DNA of 64,000 nucleotides from Escarpia spicata (Eukaryota; Annelida; Polychaeta; Sabellida; Siboglinidae): NCBI GenBank assembly GCA_963995525.1, contig OZ023213.1, positions 38,234,571 to 38,298,570 of the forward strand, read 5' to 3'. Shown piece by piece: positions 10,257 to 22,540 of this stretch (position 1 is its first letter; each line of letters starts with the position of its first letter). The notes under the pieces were generated by a model. It saw only the letters and a program-made list of their open reading frames with translations, ran no database searches and was not told where the DNA came from. The position numbers and the translations under genes were made by a program.

Positions 10257-10348
10257 GTATATTGACGCACACCTGGAAGATACGGAGTATTCTAAACAGT
10301 CTGCCTTCTCCGCAGCAGTATTCGCTTATTTCCAAACGGAGTTTCGTC
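10257..10348 (-). CDS. Cysteine-rich peptide gene, exon B
   Basis: The acceptor is ACTTCTTTGCAG ending at 10349 and the donor is GTAAGT at 10251-10256. It is 92 nt, phase 2 in and phase 1 out. The frame carries L-R-L-E-I-S-E-Y-C-C-G-E-G-R-L-F and ends with V-C-V-N-I, giving three cysteines. The paralogous exon at 15043-15134 has the same length. There, Arg-Leu-Glu, Tyr-Cys-Cys, Gly-Arg and Val-Cys-Val are all kept. Many changes are silent (TAC/TAT, GGC/GGT, TTT/TTC, TGC/TGT) or conservative (I/V, R/K, N/D). This is the pattern expected of protein-coding sequence and it fixes the frame. Confidence 0.75.
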
Positions 10349-10483
10349 CTGCAAAGAAGTACTTTTATTAGACAACACATGTTTCTATAATCTATATTTT
10401 ATGTTTCTATGTTAATGTAATATAAACTACTTTGATGTCCGGTATAACAAGTGATACATAGTACCTTATAAAACGGAGCTTAC

Positions 10484-10619
10484 TTGGTGCAAGAGTGTCG
10501 ACGTCGCCAAAAGCCGCATCGACCCTTCTTTTGGTACGCGACCCATTTCAGTTTGTGACATGGCGGCTCGACTGGGATCCTCTTTTTCGGATGACAGATA
10601 CCACAGAATAGGTCCCTCA
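10484..10619 (-). CDS. Cysteine-rich peptide gene, exon A
   Basis: The acceptor is ATGTTTTGTAG ending at 10620 and the donor is GTAAGC at 10478-10483. It is 136 nt, phase 1 in and phase 2 out. With the T left by the signal exon the first codon is TTG. The frame then stays open through F-C-G-I-C-H-P-K-K-R, a P-C-H-K-L-K-W-V-A-Y-Q-K-K segment and R-C-G-F-W-R-R-R-H-S-C. It has five cysteines and a strongly basic, tryptophan-containing core. The last part (R-C-G-F-W ... S-C) resembles the C-G-G-F-F ... S-V-C of exons C and C', and exon A has the same 1-to-2 phase. A may therefore be a longer version of the same module half. A competing frame (M-S-Q-T-E-M-G...) is also open but does not join exon B in phase. 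Confidence 0.7.
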
Positions 10620-10705
10620 CTACAAAACATTACAATTTTGAGTACTGCTCCCCCATACCGCTCTCTCTACTCTCTGTAAATCGGTATGCCTGTCTCTCTA
10701 TCTAT

Positions 10706-10712
10706 ATGTATG

Positions 10713-10754
<42 letters not shown>

Positions 10755-10785
10755 TGCATGCATGCATGTATGATGTGTGTGTTTG

Positions 10786-10821
<36 letters not shown>

Positions 10822-10900
10822 CGTGCGTGCGTGTGTGTGCGTGTGTGTATGTATGTTTGTATGTATGTGAAGCACTTGTGAGCAACTGTGCATGCTTGCA
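10706..10900. repeat. Compound (TA)n / (GT)n / (GCGT)n microsatellite
   Basis: TATA run at 10717-10750, TG run at 10789-10817, then GCGT and ATGT units. It lies inside the long intron between the signal exon and exon A. Confidence 0.95.
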
Positions 10901-11029
10901 TGCTTAGATGTGTGTATGCATGTACAGGCTGTATGAGTATGCATGTTAGTTAAACAAAAGAAGACACATATGTGTGTTTATGTGTATATACGTATGTATG
11001 TGTGTACGTACGGGTGTATGTATGAATGA

Positions 11030-12150
<1,121 letters not shown>

Positions 12151-12158
12151 TTACTCAC

Positions 12159-12333
12159 AGTGTCTCTTCTCTCGATTCACCACTTCCTTGTAGCTGGCAG
12201 CGACGTCTTCTCCCGCCTCTCTGACCTCGCGCTCCAGACTGGCTTCGTCGTAGACTTGCTCCGTCTGGGCGGAGTTCTCGGTGAGTGACGCCGTCAACAC
12301 ACCGAGCAGACACACGAGCACGACCGCCTTCAT
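12159..12333 (-). CDS. Cysteine-rich secreted peptide gene, signal peptide and propeptide exon (initiator exon)
   Basis: The exon spans 12159-12361 on the minus strand; coding starts at ATG 12331-12333. The acceptor (TTTTTCCTATAG) lies at 12362 and the donor is GTGAGT at 12153-12158. There are 58 codons plus one base (phase 1). Residues 1-18 are a typical signal peptide (M-K-A-V-V-L-V-C-L-L-G-V-L). Residues 19-53 form an acidic propeptide rich in Glu. Residues 54-57 are Arg-Glu-Lys-Arg, a furin/proprotein-convertase-type site, directly before the mature part. The exon is intact here but frameshifted in two relatives (16395-16571 and 47535-47714). The start is chosen because CTGACGACTA(G)AATGAAG is conserved around it. 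An upstream in-frame GTG is not needed. Its job is secretion and processing of the cysteine-rich region encoded by the next exons. The family is not recognised. Confidence 0.8.
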
Positions 12334-12361
12334 TCTAGTCGTCAGTGGCACAAGCTTACGT

Positions 12362-12747
12362 CTATAGGAAAAATATATTTACAAATGTATTTCTTGAAAG
12401 AAATTGTTGATAGATGATTATTATACTCATGAAAAATTGAGGAACTAGAGACCATGAAATAGCGTTTGTGAAGGACCAGTGAGGACCATTGAAGATTATA
12501 TACAGACGAATAGTAATGATTAGTGAAATCGAGAAATTTGTGAAATTAGATTAGTTTTATCGTGAGATGTAACACAATATATGTCCGACAAGATATACCA
12601 AAACCTTCCTCGTCCACTTGACATATGGGTCTATTTTGCTATGCGTGTGAATGTTTTCGTGATATTACGCTAATAAACATGCTTTGAGTTTTGAAATGAA
12701 ATGCATTATCAGTGTACTGGACCTGCCAACCTAAATAACTGACTTAC
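12362..12747 (-). other. 5'-UTR intron of the peptide gene
   Basis: It runs from the GTAAGT donor at 12742-12747 to the CTATAG acceptor at 12362. The corresponding intron of the orphan copy is 47194-47505 on the plus strand. No repeats are recognised in it. Confidence 0.6.
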
Positions 12748-12802
12748 CTTACTGCTGTCTGGTGATTCCGACTGTAAGCGTTGTCGTCAACTCGTCAGCA
12801 TG
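12748..12802 (-). other. Non-coding first exon (5' UTR) of the peptide gene
   Basis: From the expected start site about 30 bases after the TATA box to the donor at 12747. The stretch ending CGCTTACAGTCGGAATCACC ... GTAAG is closely matched at 47135-47193 (CGCTTGCATTCGGAATCACT ... AAGTAG), which also ends at a splice donor. Conservation of exon plus donor at two loci supports a real leader exon. Confidence 0.65.
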
Positions 12803-12825
12803 CCCCGCCACAAATAACATTAGGC

Positions 12826-12832
12826 TTTTATA
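12826..12832 (-). promoter_or_regulatory. TATA box of the peptide gene
   Basis: CCTTCTATAAAAGCC on the minus strand; the identical 15 bases occur at 47099-47113 on the plus strand, at the same distance from the leader exon. Position and conservation mark the core promoter. Confidence 0.75.
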
Positions 12833-13077
12833 GAAGGAGAAATTCGTAAAAAGCGACTAAATCAAAGGGAGTGTATGGAACGCGCGAAGGATAATTATGA
12901 TGTGGAAATTTGGTGTGGAAACCCCGAATTGTTTATCACTACAGCAATTGTATAAACGGCGGGACCAGGGTGTGACATGTGAATAGTGTTTAGCGACAAC
13001 ACGCCATGTGTTTCGAAGCGTGAGCTTTTCAAAGGTCATTTAAAGTTTATAGAGATGCCTGTGCATCTGTTGGTGAG

Positions 13078-13079
13078 AG

Positions 13080-13164
<85 letters not shown>
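13078..13164. repeat. (TA)n microsatellite inside a LINE
   Basis: An uninterrupted TA tract of about 87 bases begins directly after the catalytic motif of the RT fragment at 13166-13720 and truncates it. Confidence 0.95.
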
Positions 13165-13165
<1 letters not shown>

Positions 13166-13166
<1 letters not shown>

Positions 13167-13720
13167 CACACCTGTGAGTCGTCAGGATACAAGTGATGAT
13201 TGATATAATGGTTAGTAATGACTTGACTAAGGGATGTAGTGTATAAGCTAAACAGAAACGGGCCAAGGACGGAACCCTGTGGGACACCAAATGGAAGATG
13301 TTCTGAACAATACAGTGAGCCAGATATATCAATGCTTTGGTATTGGTCAAAACAATATGAACTAAACCACTGAAGAGCTGTGCCAGAAATCCCAAAATGT
13401 ATATGGAGACAATGCAAACGAATGCCGTGATCTATTGTATCAAAAGCTGCTGATAGATCTAGTAAGGTGAGAGCAGTTAATTTGCTAGTATCCATATTGC
13501 ATACAAAGTCATTGTGTATTTAAAAAGAGCCGTTTCGCTTATATGCAGATTGTTGTGTTCTGTGTATAAATATGTTCATGGAGACGATTTGCAACAACAT
13601 TTTCCAATACCTTCCCAGAAAACCTAGATTAGCAATAGGACGGTAATTGTTTGCACAGACTTTGTTTATTAATAAGAGAAATGGCAATTTCATCCACAGC
13701 AAGATCTCACTGAGTCAGAC
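13166..13720 (-). mobile_element. LINE reverse transcriptase fragment (L2/CR1/jockey-type), cut at a TA microsatellite
   Basis: The minus-strand frames carry NYRPIANL (about 13640), an SAYKRN block, then TALTLLDLSAAFDTIDH (palm motif with the first catalytic Asp). GVPQGSVLGPFLFSLYT and [13 protein letters not shown] follow. The YADD catalytic box has become Y-P-D-D and the sequence then runs into (TA)n. One frameshift lies near 13515. Order and spacing are right for an RT palm. It is a dead fragment between the two peptide gene loci. Confidence 0.85.
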
Positions 13721-14432
13721 ATTTAACGTTGATATATATGCTTCTGCATGTGTAGGTGAAAGTGATATTTACACCTGTATGTCTTCAGCATAAAAGTGAC
13801 GATTGATGTTATGATTAGATTAAGGGGAAATCATAAACAAAAAGTGGAACTAAGCTGATTCCAGAACGGAGATAGCTTAATTATGAAAGACGCCTAACGA
13901 CTGTGGTTTCAAATAATAGCGGCAAGAAGATTAAGATCAGCTAATAATATTATATAGAAACGTCTAACTAAATGTACTCCATAATTGAGGGATATTACTT
14001 ATGATAGACGCATAAAAGAATGTTCTTTGACAGCTTTAAAAACGCGGGGTTTTACAAGGAAATCAGATAGAAACTTTCAATATTTTGAATGTATATAATC
14101 ATGTTGAAATAAGTATGTTTTTATACTTAGCAAATATAGAACAATTGAATAACACAAAACTATGTCATTAAAGACTGGCGGCTTAACCATAATTTAATAA
14201 AGTTTGGACGGGCGATAAACCGTGGGTTTCCTTGTTCACTTGTCTTCTGGTTTTTGTTCTACTTTGTATGAGAGTCTTTATCATTGATAACAATTATAAT
14301 ATATACATATATATATATCATGTACGTTTGCTAATGAATGTAGTCCGCGCAACATATGAGACCGAAACAAACATAACATACACGCACGGACGCACCCAGA
14401 CGCTACTAAGGTAAAGTAGAGAATAAGCATAC
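13721..14432. other. No gene recognised
   Basis: A+T-rich DNA between the LINE fragment and the decayed exon C'' of peptide locus 2. I looked here for a counterpart of exon D on the minus strand and found none. Confidence 0.4.
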
Positions 14433-14485
14433 CCCAGTCTGCACACAGGATAGCTGTACCAAGAATCCACCGCAGATTGATTCAT
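14433..14485 (-). pseudogene. Decayed exon C'' of peptide locus 2
   Basis: The flanks match exon C: GTCTGTATTGCAG before it and GTATGC after it. The exon is 53 nt instead of 64. The C-G-G-F core is kept but an 11-base loss shifts the frame before the last cysteine. Upstream sequence (atacagacgtcgt) also matches 8230-8245 and 9350-9365. Confidence 0.65.
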
Positions 14486-14886
14486 CTGCAATACAGACGT
14501 CGTTATACATTCCTTGTATCTTACACATGAATTCGGCTGCGGCTGCGCAAACCAGCTGTGAACAATGTATGTGTAAACTGGCGACTAAATAGTAATTCGT
14601 ATAATACATGTGTTAGTTTTTCGCGTATGTATTAAACAAAGAAGGTCCTCATCATGACCAAAGAATATGGGACCGCCAGAAGAACAACGGTCTGGGTAAC
14701 ATTATACAGTGCATGAGGTTAAACTGCCCTTCTACACCCAGTAGGAAACATAACAGGCTAACCCAGACGTAAAGTGAATATAGCATCCCTACGATTGCCG
14801 GGATAATGGATAAATAGTCACTACGATATATTAGTGGGTTTATACAAATGTATGGCCAAACGTACACGGTCAAATTCGTCAAACCG

Positions 14887-15020
14887 ATGTACAATATATA
14901 CCACATTATTAAGTTATTCACAGTCGCGCTAGTTAACTGATTTAACGAGCACCTAGATATTTAGATAGTCTTAGCAAAAGATCGGACTGTTATTAAACCA
15001 ACCCGATGTATCACTGAAAG
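14887..15020. repeat. Intron segment of peptide locus 2 that recurs at 18090-18205
   Basis: Shared blocks: agttattcacagtc, gttaactgattt, gagcacctaaatatttagat and atcggaatgttattaaaccaacccgatgtatcactgaaa (spellings of the 18 kb copy). The match stops just short of exon B'. A piece of the intron or a repeat inside it has therefore been copied elsewhere. Confidence 0.8.
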
Positions 15021-15042
15021 AATTCATATATTGCAAACCCAC

Positions 15043-15134
15043 CTTTGTCGACACACACGCGGATGAAGCCCAACACTTTGAACATTCTACCTTGGCTGCA
15101 GCAATACCTCGTCACTTCTAAACGGTGCCTGGTT
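15043..15134 (-). pseudogene. Exon B' of decayed peptide locus 2
   Basis: 92 nt, the same length as exon B, with acceptor CTGCTTGCAG ending at 15135 and donor GTGGGT at 15037-15042. The frame keeps R-L-E-V, Y-C-C-S, G-R-M-F and V-C-V-D-K. The exon itself is open. However, exon A' now ends in phase 0, so the A'-B' junction is out of frame. Confidence 0.7.
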
Positions 15135-15223
15135 CTGCAAGCAGATAACATTGTTAGCGCTATTGTGAGCAACTGTGATGACCAAATATAACACCAGACT
15201 GTGTACCTTAAAACGGAGCTTAC

Positions 15224-15354
15224 CTGTAAGCAAGTGTGTCGACGTCGCCAAAAGCGAGACTTCTTCTGATACGCAACCCATTTCCGTTTGCGACATGCAA
15301 ACTCCACAGGGTGACCGGGCCTGGGGTGTCACATTCCACATTTGTAGTCCTTCA
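15224..15354 (-). pseudogene. Exon A' of decayed peptide locus 2, with nonsense codon
   Basis: The acceptor is ATATTTGCTTGCAG ending at 15355 and the donor is GTAAGC. It is aligned to exon A over its whole length. The second cysteine codon is replaced by TGA at 15329-15331. Two codons, including the R-C-G cysteine, are deleted, and one extra base near the donor changes the exit phase from 2 to 0. Conserved features are K-W-V-A-Y-Q-K-K and F-W-R-R-R-H-T-C. Confidence 0.7.
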
Positions 15355-15399
15355 CTGCAAGCAAATATCTTAACATTACGTACTGCTACCCTCTCTCGT

Positions 15400-16158
<759 letters not shown>

Positions 16159-16394
16159 AACACAAAGAAAGAGAGAGAGATATATATGTATAAAAAAGAG
16201 AGATATACACACACACCCACACACAAACACACACACTCTCACTCTGTTGCTCCCTCCTCCCCTCTCTCTTCCCCCTCTCTATCCCAATATCTTCTGTTTC
16301 CTCCACCCTCCAACCACCGGATGTCGACATTACTGCAATACCTATTGCTAGATTAATATCATTGAATATATGCTTGGTTAAAGAGAGCATTATT

Positions 16395-16571
16395 CACTCT
16401 TCTCTCGATCCATCACGTCGTCTTAGCTGGCAACGTCAGTGTCGACATCGTCTTCCCCTTCCCTCACCTCGCGCTCCAGTCCGGCTTCGTCGTCGATTTA
16501 CTCTGTCCGTGTCCTCGGCGAGTGACGCCACCAACAGACCGAGCAGACACACGAGCACGACCGGCTTCATC
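16395..16571 (-). pseudogene. Decayed signal-peptide exon of peptide locus 2
   Basis: ATG at 16569-16571 (or the one 3 bases downstream) opens M-K-P-V-V-L-V-C-L-L-G-L-L-V-A-S-L-A-E-D, clearly the same signal peptide. A short deletion at about 16500 throws the acidic propeptide into another frame, ending in a stop near 16434. In the other frame the ancestral E-A-G-L-E-R-E-V-R-E-G-E-D run can still be read, interrupted by TAA. The end has lost the R-H codons, and the donor is reduced to GTGAAT. Confidence 0.75.
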
Positions 16572-16667
16572 ATAGTCGTCAGTGGCAGAAAGCTACTTTT
16601 TGTAACAAGAACAAACATTCATTAGATAGAACACAGTGACCCCAAATTGCTCCATAACTGACACACC

Positions 16668-16715
16668 TTAGCGATTTGATAAACGCTGACAGGAATCCGA
16701 TTTTACAACCGTGAT
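16668..16715 (-). other. Possible remnant of the leader exon of peptide locus 2
   Basis: TCGGATTCCTG ... GCTAAGGTGTGTCAGTTATGGAG on the minus strand resembles the leader exon end and donor of locus 1 (TCGGAATCACC ... GTAAGGTAAGTCAGTTATTTAGG). No good TATA box is visible at the expected distance. Confidence 0.4.
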
Positions 16716-16719
16716 GAAA

Positions 16720-17540
16720 CAGATATTTAGAGATTAAATGGTGTATCTTAACATATCGAATGGTTATTTAAAATAGAAAGTGTATGTTTCTCACCCAATC
16801 AACGCTATTATAAAGCCATGAACATTGTCAAAACAGAACAACTGTAAGTGTATAAAATAACATATAGAAATGCACGTACAACACAAAACATGAACTTAGT
16901 TAAAATTTAGTTTTACATATTTCAACCTCTGAAATAATCATCAGTTATGACACTCTGACAGTAAATGCAAAGCACATTATACAATACTCAACTATGGTCC
17001 ATTATAATGATCAAGTTATAACAGTCTCGAAGCAAACTAATAAAAAAGAACATTAACAATTTCATAAGTTATTAATACATAATAATAGCATGTCACATCG
17101 TTCACTGTGTTACTTCTTATGTAGTTGTTTTTTTTGTAGACAAACAATGACAATGTAATATATCTGATAATTGCCTACCATATGGTAGTTGTAATATCCA
17201 ACATGATAATATTATATAAAATTATAATATCAAAACTGTCCCATTGCAATCAATCATGTTATAAAATCAAGGCACATGATGCATATTTTCAATTAAATTA
17301 ATATTGGCTTTTGTAAAAACCATAATATATTTTAGGCTTTGATCACTGGATACATATCAATTATATATTAAACCGCGTCGATCATCACGTCATTAATTCT
17401 ACGAACAGCAGGGTCCAGATGTGACATTTGACCGAAGACCAACTTTAACACGACAGGTTTCCCGAGCCAAGATTACTTAAAAGGTCGCTCGAAGGTGATG
17501 TTAGCGTGTTTGTATATCAGCAAGAAGTAAGTGCAAAACA
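16720..17540. other. A+T-rich DNA, nothing recognised
   Basis: Many short AT-rich words and no frame above noise. Confidence 0.45.
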
Positions 17541-17544
17541 TGAC

Positions 17545-17760
17545 CAAATTGATGATTTTTCATATGCCTTGTAAAATGTAATACGTATGTTAGAAATGGA
17601 TGGGGCATACATTGAATGTGTAAATTATTTCAATTTTTTAGGCATCACGATAACTAATCATTTAAACTGGCAGAGTCATGCAACCAAAATAGCTAACAAA
17701 ATATTTAAAACAATAAAAATATTAAGTCAATTTCCCGAACTATTAGCGTTAACGTGTCTG
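17545..17760 (+). mobile_element. Small LINE fragment (RT C-terminal 'FLGITI' region)
   Basis: The frame reads K-L-M-I-F-H-M-P upstream, then IECVNYFNFLGITITNHLNW, HATKIANKIFKTIKILSQF. This is the post-catalytic segment found in jockey/CR1-like RTs. There is a frame break near 17580. The fragment stops at about 17760, where the locally repeated block begins. Confidence 0.75.
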
Positions 17761-17816
17761 TATATGATCAAGAACAAGAGGTGCCATCTCCTCTTGGAAT
17801 GTCGGCTACGATCAGT

Positions 17817-18990
17817 CGCAATTCCTTTCTGTGTGGTCCTGTTCTTAAGATTCTATGTATGTTTAGCGATGTCGCTTTTGATCTTCATCTGCCTCTTGCA
17901 GATGTGACCATTCACTCTAATATGACCTATTGGTTCTTGCTTGTCTTTTTCTGTCTGCTTGTTGTTACCTGCATTTCTTGGCCGATCCGAACGAAACTTT
18001 CCACGATATCCGGGTGAGGGGAGAGGACATAACTATAATATGATTGATGGCTGATATAATGTGAACCTACTATTTTACCCTTCGTAATTAAGTTATTCAC
18101 AGTCAGTCGAGCAAGTTAACTGATTTGAAGAGCACCTAAATATTTAGATGGTCTTTGCAAAAGATCGGAATGTTATTAAACCAACCCGATGTATCACTGA
18201 AACATTTCACATATCTCAACTCCTTTCTGTGTGGTCCTGTTCTTCATATGTTAGGTATGTTTGGCGATGTCGCTTTTGATCTTTATCTGCCTCTTGCAGA
18301 TGTGACCATTCCCTCTAATACTTCCTATTGGAGTCTTGCTTGTATGCTAGTGTGGCCAACAATAATAGTTTGTAAGTATTTCTGTACTTGACTGACGAGT
18401 TGTATTTTAATCCATCGCGTACTCGTACCTGTGTACTTTTGGTATCGTCTGTCCAGCTTATAGCATTCCATTCCAGTCCCTATTTTTTTCTTATAGAAAT
18501 AGTCCATAATCTACACTGCACAGTAACATGAACAAATTGGTGCAGGATTTGAGAAGTATATTTTATTTGCCTTGAAACATAACCTAAAGTCCATCGCCAA
18601 AATAAACACATAATTACCTTCGCAACCTACAGAAGCTGACAATGTATACCATTTGTTGATGGTTGCTTTCCTGCAAAGATCTTGCTCATGGCAACGATGT
18701 TTACCTGCGTGCTGTAGTGAGTAAATTTGCTTTGCCCATTTGAATATGTATTTACCTAGACAAATTGTACGACTGAGCTACTATAACATGGCATGTTATA
18801 TGCACTAAATCAATATCTGAGGGTGAGTCTGCCTATCTGTCTTTCTGTCTGCCTGTTGTTACCTTTGCATGGCTGCATGTCTTGGCCGATCCGAACGAAA
18901 CTTTCCGTTATCCGGGTGAGGGAGAAGACATAACTATGGATGATTGATGGCTGATATAATGTGAACCTACTATTTTACCCGTCGTAGAAT
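17817..18990. repeat. Cluster of duplicated short blocks
   Basis: 17817-17935 matches 18216-18335 (cctttctgtgtggtcctgttctt ... ctgcctcttgcagatgtgacc). 17945-18085 matches 18838-18985 (cttggccgatccgaacgaaactttcc ... gtgaacctactattttaccc). 18090-18205 matches the locus 2 intron at 14887-15020. The arrangement looks like pieces of one element copied and rearranged. No coding frame was recognised. Confidence 0.75.
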
Positions 18991-19099
18991 TACACGCTGA
19001 CGATGTTTCGCGACGTTAAGCGTACATACATAACTTAGATCAATCGCATAAAAGCACGTATAATATTGTGAATAAGTATACATAACTAGCAAAATATAC

Positions 19100-20660
19100 C
19101 CGTCCCCTGACGGGGTGCCTTGGTAGTTGACTGTCGTGATAGCAATATTTACCAAATGTTAGAAAACACAGCATCGTTACATAAAGTGACATACACCAAG
19201 TCAGAGAGAAAGTTATGTTCACGTACATCAATAGGCCTTAGTCGTATTATTGCAGAATTATCAAATAATATTCGTACTGTTATGCTTTGGCTTGAGGGTA
19301 GACATATGCTGCGTTCACACACAGCAGAAGCGGTTTTACTAAATGACTTAACTTCACGTGTACGACAATTGCGTAGCTTGGAACAAATGTAGAAAGGACG
19401 CGTGGCGTTGCTATCAATTGTACGTTATAAACCGGTTTAAAGTTAAGTCTCATAAGATTTTCTCTGTGAACACGGCATTAAGCATTATTGTGCCAGCGTC
19501 TACTTCACGTTGCCATGTCCATGACACAGGGGTCGCTTTCCCAAAGTATTTGCCGCGTGCGGGTGGTTCCGCGATTAGGTTACGCTTTACGTATTACACG
19601 CACATTGTGTTTTACGATCCGAACAACTGATTTACTCCATAAGAGGTGATAATTTTGACATATACGGGGTATTTTGAAAAACATATAGGTCTTACGTCCT
19701 ATTCTAAGGATCGTAGATTAATCCCTGAAAGGTTGGCGCTCGAGGTTGAAGCCGTCAAAGAGGAAAACGTTAACCTACCCGCATACATACACACGCTCGA
19801 TTATAAGTCGATAACTACGCAGGGCAAGTATGATTGCAAATAATCTCGCGGGCACACCACACGTCCGTGCTATCCTGCAACATAATAAAGACGTGGTTAT
19901 CGAACGTAAAAGAGAGTTGATAAAATAAACGGATCGACGGACATAAAATGGTTAGATGTGGAACCTTTTTAATAACATTTATTTAAAAATAACTGAAAGT
20001 CTCTTACGTTTTCACAACATGTCTGAAACACCGGGAACATTGTTTACACCAATCCATATATATTAATACAATATCTTTACTTAACACAGCGCAAGTTTTT
20101 CAAATAAACACTGGATTGCTTTACAGTGGGGTTCTCATACGCACACAGTCACTCATGATATACTTTGGTTAAAAAATAAAATTTAAATAAAATAAATCTG
20201 TTATGGTAAAATCAATCTCTACAATAAGTCATATGACGAAACGCAAATGTAGAGTCAGCCCTCACACATACGCACGCACGCACGCACGCAAGAGCCCACG
20301 CACTTACGCACACACACACACACACGCACACGCACACGCACACGCACACGCACACGCACACGCACACGCACACGCACACGCACACGCACACGCACACGCA
20401 CACGCACACGCACACGCACACGCACACGCACACGCACACGCACACACACCCACACCCACACCCACACCCACAGACATATTCATGAGCTAACTCCAAGAAT
20501 GTTCTATGCAATGCTTTGCTAAGGGTTTTTCTCTGATGGTTTCTTGAACCGCACACGTTTAACTGTCCGACAGTATAGTTGAGGAATTTAGCGTTGCATT
20601 CAGTGATAATTTACGATATGAAAACTCGTGTGAAATTTTGTTGTGGTCACCTCAGCGACT
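19100..20660 (+). repeat. Long dispersed repeat, copy 2, with three unidentified open frames
   Basis: This is the fuller copy of the block seen at 1-785. It includes open stretches at 19120-19392, 19358-19630 and 19646-19843 on the plus strand. The last two look like one decayed protein (segments KVKSHKIFSVNTALSIIV, RLRFTYYTHIVFYDPNN, GYFEKHIGLTSYSKDRRL) split by stops at about 19628. I do not recognise the protein. Because the same DNA occurs twice in the window with an internal deletion in copy 1, it is probably a mobile element of unassigned type. Its right end shares gtggtcacc ... gatgacgg with 1812-1870. Confidence 0.6.
20310..20470. repeat. (CACACG)n microsatellite
   Basis: About 20 regular CACGCA hexamers, then CACACC units. 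It interrupts copy 2 of the dispersed repeat at the point where copy 1 has the short CGCA tract. Confidence 0.95.
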
Positions 20661-20960
20661 TTGTGGAACATTCTGCCCGATGACGGATGCACTTTCTATA
20701 TTTTAGTCACATTTAAACATTTGTAGTTCCTCATAAATTAATGTATCTTATTGTTTTAATCCCATTCTTCTAGTTACTTATTTATTTGATAATTGCCATT
20801 TAAATACATTAGTTTAATTACATTCTAAATGTAGAACTATTATACCTACAGGTACCATAATTCTACATGTTACTCTTATATCCATTGAGCTCTAATTAAA
20901 ATAACTATATTAGTATATTTATGTATTTACAGTATCTTTGTATTTTCGTTTGTATTGTAC
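20661..20960. other. A+T-rich spacer, nothing recognised
   Basis: No open frame or known repeat beyond the first 40 bases, which close the dispersed repeat. Confidence 0.4.
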
Positions 20961-21272
20961 TTGGAGGCCAGTGGCGCAGTGCCTCGTGCACCGGCCTCTC
21001 AATCGCTAAAGAACCCGGGTTCGAATCATATGCTGCTGTGTCGAACTTCGGGCAAATGCGCTGTTTTAGTTCTCTCAGCTGTATGAATGAGTACATGTCT
21101 ATATACAGTGGTGGATATTTATGTACGAATAGTCTTGCAGCGTGGCTGAATGCTTATGAGATAAGACGAGATGGTGTTGGATTGAACTGTTCTGCCAGGG
21201 AGTTATGTGTAAAGCGCTTTGAGTAGTCCTGAGGACTGGATGCTGCGCTATTTAAGAACTTAGCTTTTTAAC
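20961..21272 (+). mobile_element. tRNA-derived SINE, copy B (near full length)
   Basis: The head has AGTGGCGCAGTGCCTCG (box A region) and GGGTTCGAATC (box B, about 21018). The body and tail are shared with copy A: GCTGTATGAATGAGTAC, GGTGGATATTTATGTACG, TCTGCCAGGGAG, then AAAGCGCTTTGAGTAGTCC and GCTATTTAAGAAC. The tRNA cloverleaf is incomplete, so it is a SINE head and not a tRNA gene. Confidence 0.85.
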
Positions 21273-21810
21273 TTTTTAGAAGCATTTAACATAACGCAAC
21301 ATAACATTACAATCCATCCACAGGCATGCTGTTTGACTATGTGACGATAGATGTATCAGTGGGGCAATATTCACCACAGGGACAAAGGATCCTGTAATTG
21401 ACCCCAAGGTGTCAAACTCTCCCAGACAGTGACAGCACAATGCACAAGTGCTTGACTATGTGTATACAGCTATTAGTTGAACATGGCCTCAAGATAGGTT
21501 CCAAATAATGTTGATGACATTAGTATTAGCATGAAAACTGCTGCAATTTCAGTGTTATTTGTAAAATAAAATACCAATGACCCATTTTATTTTTTGAATT
21601 ACACTTTATTTGCAACAACTGTTTATAATGTATCACCTTCATTTTTTAAGAATAAAATCAGCACATCAGATCCACTAGGATTAAACTGATGTAAAGAAAT
21701 GTCATGAGGTTGCGTGATTTTATTAGTTTGTCAACAGGACAAAACATAATGTGTTTTGAACACAATGTTTAACATGTAATGTTTAATGTAATGTATATGT
21801 TATCTCTAAC
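21273..21810. other. No feature recognised
   Basis: A+T-rich DNA with short direct repeats of ATGTTTAA near 21765-21790. Confidence 0.4.
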
Positions 21811-22540
21811 TAGCTGAGTTACCCGGCGTTGTCCGGGGGAAAGACAGTCATATACATCTTCAAATTATTTGCATTGAAATCTACAAAAAGTATTGCTGAC
21901 ATAATTATGAATAGTGAAAATAGACCAAAGTTCAAATGCCCAACATTTGATTTCCAGACACCCGAAACCCTTCCCAAATGTTTCCTGCCTACCCACATTA
22001 ATACATTTTGATTGATCACTAGCCCAGTGCTTAGGACCACCTTTTGCCAGAAATCGCACGCGCTCAACCGTGTAACTGACGTAACCAGCAACAGGCAGCT
22101 GGGTTACGCGTCCTGAATTGTGTAACGTTACTAACATAAAAACTAATACTTTTGTCTGCTTACGCCCAGTGACACATTTATAATCGAATAATTACATGTA
22201 CAATGATATAGAAAAACATTAAATTCCGTGGCTGGAACTCCACGAATTGTTGCAGTGTGTTGTTTGCCAGAAGCAGCAGAGCTCACGGGGCTGACGCGGC
22301 GACCAGCGACAGATAGACCTGGTACATGTTAAATGCTGAAGATTTTCACACGTCAATAACTTAAAAACTATTCAAAATGTCTGTATCCATCCAGCGACAT
22401 ATTTATAGATGACATAATTATCTTTATAATGATATTGAAAAACAGTAATTTCCGTAGCTGGAACTCCACCAACTGCCCCCCAAGTTCTCCACTCCCCCAA
22501 CAGCCCCCCAAGTTCTCCACTCCCCCGGACGAATTTCAAA
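21811..22540. repeat. Unclassified interspersed repeat with internal duplications
   Basis: It opens with ctagctgagttacccggcgttgtccgggg; a weaker version (ctagcaaaatatacccgtcccctgacgggg) lies at 19085-19112. Inside, a unit containing tgatatagaaaaaca...aattccgtggctggaactccac occurs twice (22203 and 22420). A 29-base cccccaagttctccactccccc unit is repeated at 22487 and 22505. The type of element is not clear. Confidence 0.55.

Noticed and set aside
10484..10570. Alternative frame of exon A beginning Met-Ser-Gln-Thr-Glu-Met-Gly
   Set aside because: Open in both paralogues but not phase-compatible with the signal exon and exon B in the intact locus.
12159..12333. Assignment of the signal/propeptide exon to a known conopeptide or defensin superfamily
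   Set aside because: The layout (signal, acidic propeptide, basic site, cysteines) is similar, but neither the signal sequence nor the cysteine order matched a superfamily I can name with confidence.
20961..21045. tRNA gene
   Set aside because: Box A and box B are present but a full cloverleaf and discriminator end are not. The sequence continues into the shared SINE body.
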